DNA of 64,000 bases, from positions 1,674,001 to 1,738,000 of the forward strand of contig NZ_CP080382.1 of NCBI RefSeq assembly GCF_019443425.1, given 5' to 3'. How positions within the stretch are numbered: the first letter of the stretch is position 1; each line of letters opens with the position of its first letter. A program made the position numbers and the translations under genes. The notes under the pieces are model-generated. The model worked only from the letters and a program-made list of their open reading frames with translations. It did not search any database and had not been told where the DNA came from. This DNA is from Arthrobacter sp. PAMC25284. GTDB taxonomy: Bacteria > Actinomycetota > Actinomycetes > Actinomycetales > Micrococcaceae. Positions 9,090 to 17,068 of this stretch are shown piece by piece.

Positions 9090-9117
9090 AGATGCAAGCC
9101 GTGCATACTGGACCCAA

Positions 9118-9137
9118 TTAGCGCAAAACTGATCTAA
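9118..9137. promoter_or_regulatory. Palindromic operator 2 for the NrtR-like regulator
   Basis: TTAGCGCAAAACTGATCTAA shares the TTAGCGCAA half-site with operator 1 (there on the opposite strand) and keeps TTAG/CTAA ends, but its right inner half is weaker. It ends 7 bp before the GGAGGT ribosome site of the ARPP-1 gene. Confidence 0.55.
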
Positions 9138-9155
9138 ATCACCCGGAGGTTCACC

Positions 9156-10115
9156 ATGAAAGTCCCCCAGCTTCACGTCGGCGCCGGCAGCAGGCTCGGC
9201 CCGCTCAGCATCTTTCCCGTCTGGACCTCCGGCCCCGGCAGCCTGGGCATCAGCACCGGCACCCACGCCGACGTCGCCGTGACCGAGCTCGCCAGCGGCC
9301 CCCAGGTCGCCCGGCTCACCGTCACCAACAACGGCCCACACCCGGCCCTGCTCCTGGAAGGCGAGCTGCTCGAGGGCGGCCAGCAGCACCGGACCTGCGC
9401 CCGCGACGTCGTCCTGGGTCCCGGCGAAACCCGGGACATCGACACGTTCTGCGTCGAGGCCGGCCGCTGGGAAGCCGGCCAGTCCAGCCACCGCCGGCAG
9501 GCGCGGCGCGCCCCGCTGAACGTCTGGTCCGAGCTGGCCAACGGCCTCGACGGCCGCCGCGGCGGCGACCGTCAGGGCCGAATTTGGGAGCGGGTCAGCC
9601 GCTTCGATGCGGCCCGCGGCGCCTCGGTGACCAGCTCCCTGCTGGACCACATGGACCTGTTCACGGACAACGCGCACAACCGCTTCGACGCCGCGGACGC
9701 CCCGTCACCGCTGGAGGGCCAGCGCGGCGTCGTCATCGGACTGGGCACGCAGCCGCTGCTCCTGGAGGTCTTCGGCACGCACACGCTCTTCCGCCGGCAC
9801 TACCGCCAGCTGATCGACTCCGCACTGCTGGACCTCGAGCTCCTCTCACCCCAGGCACTCGCCTCCGGTCCCATGCCGGGCCAGCGGGCCCGCGACTTCG
9901 CCGCCCACGTCCAGGCGCTGGACTTCGGAACGTTCGACGGCGGCGCCGCGGCGGTCGAGGTCCGGAGCCACGGCGGCCTCCGGAGCCGCAATGTCTCCCG
10001 CGCCGCCGGTGCGGTGTCCGCGGCGGGCATCGCCGTCGAACTCCCTAGCCGCCGCCCCCAGCTGGCCCACCTGACCGGCTGGAACACCCACCACCCCCTG
10101 ATGGAGCTGGCATGA
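9156..10115 (+). CDS. ARPP-1-like (DUF6569) ADP-ribose-pathway-associated protein
   Basis: 319 aa. It matches the family often found beside ADP-ribosylglycohydrolases and rhodanese or phosphatase proteins: an early LTVTNNGPHPALLLEGELLEGGQQHRT segment, then VVLGPGETRDIDTFCVEAGRW, and a C-terminal LTGWNTHHPLMEL. The biochemical activity of the family is not known to me. The ATG at 9156 follows GGAGGT with 5-base spacing. The last codons overlap the next gene by ATGA, so the two are translationally coupled. Two palindromes upstream point to control by the divergent Nudix regulator. Confidence 0.8.
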   Translation: MKVPQLHVGAGSRLGPLSIFPVWTSGPGSLGISTGTHADVAVTELASGPQVARLTVTNNGPHPALLLEGELLEGGQQHRTCARDVVLGPGETRDIDTFCVEAGRWEAGQSSHRRQARRAPLNVWSELANGLDGRRGGDRQGRIWERVSRFDAARGASVTSSLLDHMDLFTDNAHNRFDAADAPSPLEGQRGVVIGLGTQPLLLEVFGTHTLFRRHYRQLIDSALLDLELLSPQALASGPMPGQRARDFAAHVQALDFGTFDGGAAAVEVRSHGGLRSRNVSRAAGAVSAAGIAVELPSRRPQLAHLTGWNTHHPLMELA

Positions 10116-11626
10116 AACTGACCCCCTTACAGAATGACCGCGCGGCCGGCGTCCTCGTCGCCCTGGCCTCCGGGGACGCCCTCGGCGCCTGCTACGAGTT
10201 CGGCGCGCCGCTGCCGGACGGCGCCGAGGTCACCATGAAGGGCGGCGGGCCGTTCGGCTTCGCCCCGGCCGAGTGGACCGACGACACCTCCATGGCCGTC
10301 CCGATCGCCCAGGCGTTGCTCGAGGCAGCGTCCGACGCCGGATCCTCCTCCCCCGCGCTCACCATGGTGGTCCGCGTCTGGACAGCGTGGGCGTCCGAGG
10401 CCAAGGACGTGGGCGCCCAGACCAGCTCCGTGATCGCCGCTGCTCGCCGGCTGGCGTCCGTGGCGGGGCGGAGCAAGGTCACTGCCGCCGATTTCGGTGC
10501 TGCGGCCGCGGCCTTCCATGCCCGCACCGGCCGCAGCGCCGGCAACGGCTCGCTGATGCGCACCGCTCCCCTGGCGCTGGCTTATCTGGACCGGGATCCG
10601 GCGTCGTTGATGGCCGCTGCAGGGGCACTTAGTGCGCTGACCCACGCCGACCCGGACGCGCAGGAGGCCTGCGGGCTCTGGTGCGTGGCCATCCGGGAGG
10701 CGGTCCTGACCGGGCGGCTCGACGTCCGCGCCGGGCTCTCGCTACTGTCACCCGTGCGTGCCGCCCTGTGGCTGGAGCGGATCGAGGTGTCCGAGCGATC
10801 CCGGCCGCGGGACTTCAGCCGCAACGGCTGGGTGGTCGAGGCCTTCCAGGGCGCCTGGAGCGCCATCCACTTCGCGGGCCTGACCTCGTCCGGCCCGGCG
10901 CACCTGCGCGCGGCGCTGGAGGAAGCGGTCCGCGGCGGCCGGGACACCGACACCGTCGCCGCCATTGCCGGTGGGCTGCTCGGTGCCGCCTGCGGCTACA
11001 CGGCGGTGCCGTTCGAATGGCGGCGCCGCCTGCACGGCTGGCCCGGACTCCGGGCCCGCGACCTCATGATGCTCGGCATGGAGCTGGGCCGCGGCGAGGG
11101 CCGCCGGCCCGCAGCCTGGCCGCGCGCCGAACGCCAGGACTACAGCATGTGGGGCCGCACCGATGCGCTGGTTCAGCACCCGCACGACGACGGCGTCTGG
11201 CTGGGCGGCGTCGGGTCTCTCTCGCGGGTGGCCGAGTTGGGGATCGACGCCGTGGTGTCACTGTGTCGGCTGGGGACATTGGACGTGCCCGGGGTGGCGC
11301 CGGAGGAACACGCCACGTTCTGGGTCATCGACTCCCCTATTGAGAAGGACAACGCGCATGCCGCGTTTGCGCTGCGCGACGCGGCGGCCGCCGTCGAACG
11401 CTTCCGCGCGGAGGGCAAGACCGTGCTGCTGCACTGCGTCCGGGCGGAGTCCCGGACGCCGACTGTGGCGGCCTTGTATGGGGCTCGGGTTGCGGGGATC
11501 ACTCCGTTGGAGGCGCTGGAAGATGTGCGCGGGGTGCTGCCAGGGGCGAATCCGAACCCGCTGTTTCTTAGGCTACTCGGCGCGGTGCCGACGGACCGAG
11601 TGAATAGTGTCACACCGGCCAAGTAG
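10112..11626 (+). CDS. ADP-ribosylglycohydrolase fused to a dual-specificity-phosphatase-like domain
   Basis: 504 aa. Residues 1-330 are an ADP-ribosylglycohydrolase (DraG/ARH fold) that should remove ADP-ribose from proteins or other acceptors. Metal-site motifs are visible: GDALGACYEF, EWTDDTSM (about 52-59), GNGSLMRTAP and GRDTDTVAAIAGGLLGA (about 275-291). The C-terminal domain carries HCVRAESRTPTVAALYG (about 442-458), a CX5R phosphatase loop whose catalytic Cys and Arg are both present. The fusion and its coupling to the ARPP-1 gene (4-bp overlap) fit one module that processes ADP-ribosylated and perhaps phosphorylated targets. The sigma-helicase gene begins 40 bp downstream, so some transcript read-through is possible. 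Confidence 0.88.
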   Translation: MKLTPLQNDRAAGVLVALASGDALGACYEFGAPLPDGAEVTMKGGGPFGFAPAEWTDDTSMAVPIAQALLEAASDAGSSSPALTMVVRVWTAWASEAKDVGAQTSSVIAAARRLASVAGRSKVTAADFGAAAAAFHARTGRSAGNGSLMRTAPLALAYLDRDPASLMAAAGALSALTHADPDAQEACGLWCVAIREAVLTGRLDVRAGLSLLSPVRAALWLERIEVSERSRPRDFSRNGWVVEAFQGAWSAIHFAGLTSSGPAHLRAALEEAVRGGRDTDTVAAIAGGLLGAACGYTAVPFEWRRRLHGWPGLRARDLMMLGMELGRGEGRRPAAWPRAERQDYSMWGRTDALVQHPHDDGVWLGGVGSLSRVAELGIDAVVSLCRLGTLDVPGVAPEEHATFWVIDSPIEKDNAHAAFALRDAAAAVERFRAEGKTVLLHCVRAESRTPTVAALYGARVAGITPLEALEDVRGVLPGANPNPLFLRLLGAVPTDRVNSVTPAK

Positions 11627-11666
11627 TCTGCTTTCACGAGCTTGAACAGTCCAAATGGGGGATGAA

Positions 11667-14204
11667 ATGACTGACCTGATCCAAGAGGTAATGCATGGGG
11701 CGGACTCCGAGCCCGCCGCGGCTGCCTCTGTCCCGACGGCCTATGACTATGCCTTCCTGTACTCGTGGCAACAGGAAGCTCTGAAGGCCTGGCATGCAAA
11801 TGCCCGACGAGGCGTGGTGGAGGCGGTCACCGGATCAGGCAAGACTCGCGTCGGCATCGCTGCTGCATTTGAGGCCGTCCGCCAAGGAATCAAGGTCTTG
11901 ATTCTCGTCCCCACGGCAGAACTCCAGCGTCAGTGGTTGTCCTCCATCCAGCGCGATCTCCCCCGGGTCCGCCGGGGCGCACTCGGCGATGGCCGCACAG
12001 ATTCACTCGATCAGGTGGACATCCTGGTGGCGATTGTCCACTCGGCGTCCAACCGCGAGACGCTGCGAAGCCACAAGGCCGGGCTGATCATCGCGGACGA
12101 ATGCCACCGCTACGCCGCCCCCATGTTCACCGGGGCTCTTCAAGAAGGATTCGCCTGGCGACTCGGACTGACCGCCACGTACGAGCGGTCGGACGGAGAG
12201 CACGAGACGGTCTTGTCGCCCTATTTCGGCGGAGTCGTCTACAAGCTTTGGTACGACCGCGCGCTAAAAGACAATGTCATTGCGCCGTTCGACATTGCCC
12301 TCGTCGGTGTTGAACTCACGCCGACGGAGAGAGTCAATTACGACGACCTCTCGAACTCCATGCTTGAAGCGGCGCGCAACCTGGAGACCTACGCCGGGAT
12401 CCCCCGGCGGCCGTTCCACCAGTTTATTGCCGCAGTCTCCGCGCTGGCTGGGTCAGATTCCATCACTCGGGAATCGACGATTGCTCGGAAGTACATGCGG
12501 GCGATGGCGTCCAGGCTCACGTTGCTGGCGGAGGCCCGGACGAAGTACCACGCCTTGGCGGCGCTCAAGGAAACCGTGGACACCTCCCGCGGCACGCTGG
12601 TGTTCACCCAGACCCAAGAGTCTGCACGGAGAGCCCAGGAGCTGTACACGGCAATGGGCTCAAAGGCTTCCGCCATTTTCAGCGGCATGGCCAAGGATGA
12701 ACGCCGGCAGGGCATGGAGGACTTCCGCAACGGCACTTCGCAAATCCTCGCTGCGCCGAGGTTGCTCGATGAAGGCATCGACGTGCCCGAAGCTGACCTC
12801 GGCATCATCGTCGCGGCCAATCGCAGCCAGCGGCAGATGGTCCAGCGACTGGGACGCGTCATCCGCAAGAAGGCCGACGGACGGGTCGCGCGTCTCGTTG
12901 TCCTGTACTCAAGGGACACTGTCGAAGACCCCAATGTCCAAGGCGAAGAGTTCCTCGGCCGGGTGCTCCCGTTCGCCCGCAAGGTCGAGTTCTTCGACAT
13001 CAAGACCGATTTGGACCGGCTGCAGAACTTCCTCCACCACGTTGTGGCCGAGCCCAAAACCGAGCCCGCGCCGCCCGTCGGTGAAATGGATCCGACTGCC
13101 TGCGTGGAGCAGCCCCAGGCGTTGCCCGAGCCACCAGTTGAAGAACCCGAAGATGATGCCGAGCTAGTAGGTTTCGATTTGAAAGACGATGAGTGGCCTG
13201 AAAAGCTTGCCGACAGCGAGAGTGTCACCGACGACGCCGTCGCGGACTACCTCCGGCGCTTGGGCCGTCACGAATTGCTGACGGCCGAGCAGGAGGTGGA
13301 GCTGTCCCAGGATATCGAGGCCGGACTCTTTGCGGAGCATCTCCTTGGCGTGAAGGATCCGACCCGCCCGCGGCGGGAAATCCGGGAACTGGAGTTTCTT
13401 GTTCTGCTGGGGAAACGAGCCGCCGAGACGCTTCTGAACGCGAATCTTCGGTTGGTCGTGTCGATCGCCAAGAACCACACGAATCGCGGGCTCGACTTTC
13501 TGGACCTGATCCAGGAAGGAAATCTGGGTCTGCACCGGGCCGTCTGCAAGTTCGACTTCACGCTGGGATTCAAGTTCTCGACCTACGCGACGTGGTGGAT
13601 TCGCCAAGCCATCACCCGGGCGCTCGCTGATCAAGCACGTCTTATCCGATTGCCCGTTCACGTTGTGGAGCAGATTCAGAAGCTGCAGTCGGCGCAGCGG
13701 TCTGCTGCAATGAACGGCACGTCATGTACCGATGAAGATCTTGCCCAGCTCACTGACAACTCAGTCGAGAAGATCGATTTCCTTCTGACGCTGGACAAGG
13801 CGATCTACTCGCTGGATATGCAGGTGCCCGATGGTCGAGGCGGAACCGAAGCTCTTGCCCAGCGGCTGGCCGATCCGTTTGATATGGATGTGAATGATTC
13901 GCTCTTTCACGAGCTCATGAAGGACCAAGTGCATGCCGTTCTGGACACACTTGAAGAACGGGAGGCTGGAATCATTGCCATGCGCTTCGGAATGACTGAT
14001 GGCCAGGAACAGACCTTGGACGCAATTGGTCAAGTGTATGGCGTCACCCGTGAGCGAATCCGGCAGATCGAAGCTAAGACGATGAAAAAGCTTTGCCATC
14101 CGTCGCGATCACAGGTGTTGCTTCAGTACATGTTTGACGGTTACGACTCGCAGCACACGGAAGTGATCGTGGAGACTGCAGCCACCGTTGAGGGGAGCGA
14201 CTGA
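11667..14204 (+). CDS. SF2 helicase (XPB/SSL2-like) fused to a complete sigma-70 factor
   Basis: 845 aa, gene A of the six-gene cluster. Residues 1-455 are a superfamily-2 helicase of SSL2/XPB type: VTGSGKT (motif I, about 54-60), IIADECHRY (DECH motif II, about 142), LGLTATYERSD, LVFTQTQESARRAQ, and QMVQRLGRVIRKKADG (motif VI, about 390). A Pro/Glu-rich acidic linker (about 460-520) leads to a sigma factor with region 1.2 (VADYLRRLGRHELLTAEQEVELS), region 2 including FSTYATWWIRQAITRALADQ, region 3, and region 4 ending GVTRERIRQIEAKTMKKL. The -10 and -35 reading elements look like those of a housekeeping sigma. I chose the ATG at 11667, 5 bases after GGGGGA, over the ATG at 11655. A helicase carried by holoenzyme is the simplest reading; the function is unknown. 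Confidence 0.9.
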   Translation: MTDLIQEVMHGADSEPAAAASVPTAYDYAFLYSWQQEALKAWHANARRGVVEAVTGSGKTRVGIAAAFEAVRQGIKVLILVPTAELQRQWLSSIQRDLPRVRRGALGDGRTDSLDQVDILVAIVHSASNRETLRSHKAGLIIADECHRYAAPMFTGALQEGFAWRLGLTATYERSDGEHETVLSPYFGGVVYKLWYDRALKDNVIAPFDIALVGVELTPTERVNYDDLSNSMLEAARNLETYAGIPRRPFHQFIAAVSALAGSDSITRESTIARKYMRAMASRLTLLAEARTKYHALAALKETVDTSRGTLVFTQTQESARRAQELYTAMGSKASAIFSGMAKDERRQGMEDFRNGTSQILAAPRLLDEGIDVPEADLGIIVAANRSQRQMVQRLGRVIRKKADGRVARLVVLYSRDTVEDPNVQGEEFLGRVLPFARKVEFFDIKTDLDRLQNFLHHVVAEPKTEPAPPVGEMDPTACVEQPQALPEPPVEEPEDDAELVGFDLKDDEWPEKLADSESVTDDAVADYLRRLGRHELLTAEQEVELSQDIEAGLFAEHLLGVKDPTRPRREIRELEFLVLLGKRAAETLLNANLRLVVSIAKNHTNRGLDFLDLIQEGNLGLHRAVCKFDFTLGFKFSTYATWWIRQAITRALADQARLIRLPVHVVEQIQKLQSAQRSAAMNGTSCTDEDLAQLTDNSVEKIDFLLTLDKAIYSLDMQVPDGRGGTEALAQRLADPFDMDVNDSLFHELMKDQVHAVLDTLEEREAGIIAMRFGMTDGQEQTLDAIGQVYGVTRERIRQIEAKTMKKLCHPSRSQVLLQYMFDGYDSQHTEVIVETAATVEGSD

Positions 14205-14364
14205 GCAATCGCCCAATCCGCGGTCCGCGGCCGCGGGGACAGACATCATCACCTCCCCAACAATGTCGGAAGCTACTGGTAGAAATGTGATCACGACTAC
14301 AACTCCTGAACGCAGTCGGGGACAATGTCCGCCCACGATTAGGAGTCAACATGGGGGAAGTAAT
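14205..14364. promoter_or_regulatory. Gap between sigma-helicase and gene B with short perfect palindromes
   Basis: 160 bp, the only sizeable gap in the six-gene cluster. It holds GTGATCAC (14287-14294), GGACAATGTCC (14320-14330, perfect odd palindrome) and a GC-rich self-complementary patch near 14226-14242. AGGAG at 14341 precedes an ATG at 14351 that opens only a 43-codon frame overlapping gene B in another frame; this may be a leader peptide or chance. A separate promoter for genes B-F could lie here; I see no convincing -35/-10 pair. Confidence 0.35.
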
Positions 14365-15477
14365 TTGCGGGCAGCCGAAACGACCCGTTGTTTCCGTTCG
14401 CCGGAATCAATGCACCGTGACATTGCAAGGACTGCTTATGCAGCCGGAGAACCTCTCCGTGCCACCGCCGACCATTTAGGGTGCACCGTCGATGAGCTCT
14501 GCAGTTCATTGGCTATGCAGCCAACCACCGAACTCGAGCTTGAGCGCGCCCGCTCCGTTCGGCAGCGGAGCCTGGCAACGGACGAAGTCATTTACGAAAA
14601 CCGCGGCCTGCTGTATCGGTTGAACGACGCCGGGATCACCTGGTCCGATACGCCGAAGGTCCTGGAGGCGCTCGAGACCGATGTTGACGTGGAAGTCGCC
14701 ATCGAGCTCGTCAACATTCCGGGGGTGCCTTCCGATCGGATAGAGAGGGCACTTCCTTCAAGGAGTTTGGGTGACCGGCTCAGCCTGCTGTATGTGGCGG
14801 GCAAACACCACGGAATCGAGCCTGACTATCAACTGGCGCTCGGCACGATGCCTATCGAGGAGTTGGCCGAACTCCGATCACTCATGCAGCCCAATGTATC
14901 GCTGCGGCGCCTGGCGGAGTTCGCGGCGGTGGCGGAAACCACCAAGCTCGCCATCCGAGCGCGAGCGGTCCAGACCATCTCCTATTCGGACTACGCGAAG
15001 ACGGCGGAGACGATTTCTTCGCGGCTGGGAAACTCGAGAGTTGCCGGCACTGGCCAATGGCCTGCACCGGGAACCGTGCTGCTGCGCCGATACGGCCATG
15101 GCTTCTGGGATGATGCCGTGCAGGCTGTCGGCCTGAGCCTGCCAACTTCTGAGTCGAGATTTACGGAAAACGACTTATTCGATGCGCTCGACGGCTTCAC
15201 GGAGGAATGCATCGATTTCGAGCATCCTATGAGCATTGCCATCTACGATCGGTGGGTCTTCTCCGAAGCGTCCATGAGGAACGACCGCCCGTCAGCGCTG
15301 GAAATCATCCGTCACTACGGCAACTGGGCGTCCGCAATGAGGGTTATCCTTCCGCATGAGGATGAGGATGAGGATGACGACGTGCTCGAAGAGGCTATCG
15401 AGCCGGGCGTGCTGGTCGGCTTGCCATCCGCCGTCCGGCGCGCAATCCACCCGCCGCAACAATCACCGGGGCTTTGA
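14365..15477 (+). CDS. Cluster gene B: putative DNA-binding protein, paralogue of the next gene
   Basis: About 370 aa, no family name I am sure of. Residues 20-50 (TAYAAGEPLRATADHLGCTVDELCSSL) look like a helix-turn-helix. The C-terminal half has two modules resembling homing-endonuclease-associated DNA-binding repeats: one ending VLLRRYGHGFWDDAVQAVGL and one reading YDRW...RPSALEIIRHYGNWASAM. It ends in an acidic stretch (EDEDEDDDVLEE). It aligns along its length with gene C. The TTG at 14365 follows GGGGGAAG by 4 bases and gives an N-terminus as long as that of gene C; the ATG at 14410 is the alternative. The frame stays open back to 14188. Its stop abuts gene C. Confidence 0.72.
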   Translation: MRAAETTRCFRSPESMHRDIARTAYAAGEPLRATADHLGCTVDELCSSLAMQPTTELELERARSVRQRSLATDEVIYENRGLLYRLNDAGITWSDTPKVLEALETDVDVEVAIELVNIPGVPSDRIERALPSRSLGDRLSLLYVAGKHHGIEPDYQLALGTMPIEELAELRSLMQPNVSLRRLAEFAAVAETTKLAIRARAVQTISYSDYAKTAETISSRLGNSRVAGTGQWPAPGTVLLRRYGHGFWDDAVQAVGLSLPTSESRFTENDLFDALDGFTEECIDFEHPMSIAIYDRWVFSEASMRNDRPSALEIIRHYGNWASAMRVILPHEDEDEDDDVLEEAIEPGVLVGLPSAVRRAIHPPQQSPGL

Positions 15478-15479
15478 GC

Positions 15480-16994
15480 GTGAGCACACGATCATCCGAG
15501 GCTGACGTTCCCCCGCGCGACTTGGTTGGGCAGGTGACCAGATCCTTCCTGGCCGGGGATCCACTGCGCTGCATCGCGGAAGCCGCGAACACGAGCAGCT
15601 GGGAGATTCTGCGCCTCCTCGGTAGCCGGGTCGCGGACAGGGGCGAGGAGCAGCGATCCAGGGTACTCCGGAATCGATGCAATGCCACGTTGGCAACCCT
15701 TTACCAGGAGCGAGAACGCTTCGAGCAGCTCAACCGATCCGGTATCGATTTCGTGGATATTCCCAAGGTCCTCGCCGCGCTCGGAGCACCCGTCGACGTC
15801 GACATTGCCGAGGAAATGCTCCGGACCACGCACACGTTCAAGGAACTCGCGCACCGTGCCTACCAACTAGATAGGGGTGAGGTGGAGTTTGTTCCACCCA
15901 TCGAAATGCTCAGCTTGCTCTACGTGATGGGCCGCCACCGCGGAGTCCAACCCGATTATGAAATGGCTCTGGGGATTATGCCGCTCTCATCGGTCGCCGA
16001 GATCCGGAACTTCCTGGGTCCGGGCGGCCCCTACGGCCAGTCAGCCGAAATCCTGGCGGTCATTGAAGCAACAGCGCAGGCCATCCGCGCCGGCGATGAC
16101 GCCGGAATCTCGTACTCAGGCTACGAGGAGATAGCGGAGGCAATCTCGGCCGACCTTGGAGACGAACTGCCCGGTCGCGGAGACCTTTGGCCGATACCGG
16201 CACGCGCGGTGCGGCGCCACTTGGGCCAAGGGTTCTGGGACACCGCGTTGGTTTCCGCAGGGCTGCAGCCGACATCAGACCCACTTAGCTTCAGCGCGTC
16301 TGATTTCGTTGAGGCGGCCCGTAGGTTTAGAGACGAGTACCGCTACTTCGGCTCCCCGAAGGACGTGGCGAGCTATGACAGTTGGGTGACTGTCGAAATG
16401 GCCGCCGGCCGCCATCGCCCGTCCGTAGTTGCCATCAGAAGTCACTTCGGCGCCTGGGAGTCGGTGATCGGCGCCGTAATGCCGTCGGAAGTCGAGGATG
16501 AGTACGACGGCCTTGTCAACCACATCAGAGCCCAGAACGACGTCAAGGAAGGATGGGCGAAAGCCGGCGAACTGATCAGTGAGGTCCTCGCCAACATGCC
16601 GTGGAACTCATTCCTCAGCATTCAATACGCCGAGGACACCGAAGGACTGACACCCTACGCCCAAGCAGTTCCCAGCGCCGATGGGGTCTGGTTCGAAATT
16701 GTGTCCGAGCAGTATTTGCCAGCCGACACGTGGCCCATAGATACCGGCTACCTGACCGGGAATGGCTGGTCTGCTCCTAATAACGATTTTCCGAACTGGT
16801 TCAAGGACTGTATCCCGCACATTGAAGCGGGGCACCAGATACTTGAAGGCTTCAGATATGGCCGGGACTGCGACGACGCCAGCAAGCTTCGATGGCATAC
16901 CGGCGAATTCCCAAACGGACCGGGTCCGAACGGGGGCGTCACGCTTGCCGATGCTCTTGCCGGCGCAGTCCAGACCCTTCAGAACGCGGCCTGA
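15480..16994 (+). CDS. Cluster gene C: DNA-binding-type paralogue of gene B with a TY-Chap-like C-terminus
   Basis: 504 aa. Residues 1-345 parallel gene B: helix-turn-helix-like RSFLAGDPLRCIAEAANTSS, GIDFVDIPKVLAALG, LSLLYVMGRHRGVQPDYEMALG, and two repeat-like modules ending AVRRHLGQGFWDTALVSAGL and RPSVVAIRSHFGAWESVIG. Residues about 355-500 are absent from B and resemble the TY-Chap family (type III-secretion and YbjN chaperone-like): VWFEIVSEQYLP, GYLTGNGWSAP, PNWFKDC. GTG at 15480 has CCGGGG upstream; TTG at 15474 overlapping the B stop is an alternative. Tight spacing implies co-expression with B. A role as target recognition or adaptor protein is inference. Confidence 0.75.
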   Translation: MSTRSSEADVPPRDLVGQVTRSFLAGDPLRCIAEAANTSSWEILRLLGSRVADRGEEQRSRVLRNRCNATLATLYQERERFEQLNRSGIDFVDIPKVLAALGAPVDVDIAEEMLRTTHTFKELAHRAYQLDRGEVEFVPPIEMLSLLYVMGRHRGVQPDYEMALGIMPLSSVAEIRNFLGPGGPYGQSAEILAVIEATAQAIRAGDDAGISYSGYEEIAEAISADLGDELPGRGDLWPIPARAVRRHLGQGFWDTALVSAGLQPTSDPLSFSASDFVEAARRFRDEYRYFGSPKDVASYDSWVTVEMAAGRHRPSVVAIRSHFGAWESVIGAVMPSEVEDEYDGLVNHIRAQNDVKEGWAKAGELISEVLANMPWNSFLSIQYAEDTEGLTPYAQAVPSADGVWFEIVSEQYLPADTWPIDTGYLTGNGWSAPNNDFPNWFKDCIPHIEAGHQILEGFRYGRDCDDASKLRWHTGEFPNGPGPNGGVTLADALAGAVQTLQNAA

Positions 16995-17068
16995 GCAAGT
17001 TCGCAAAGCCATTGCTCGGCGACCTGCCGCATGCACCGAAAATTTCGACAACCATTGGGGATCACAGC

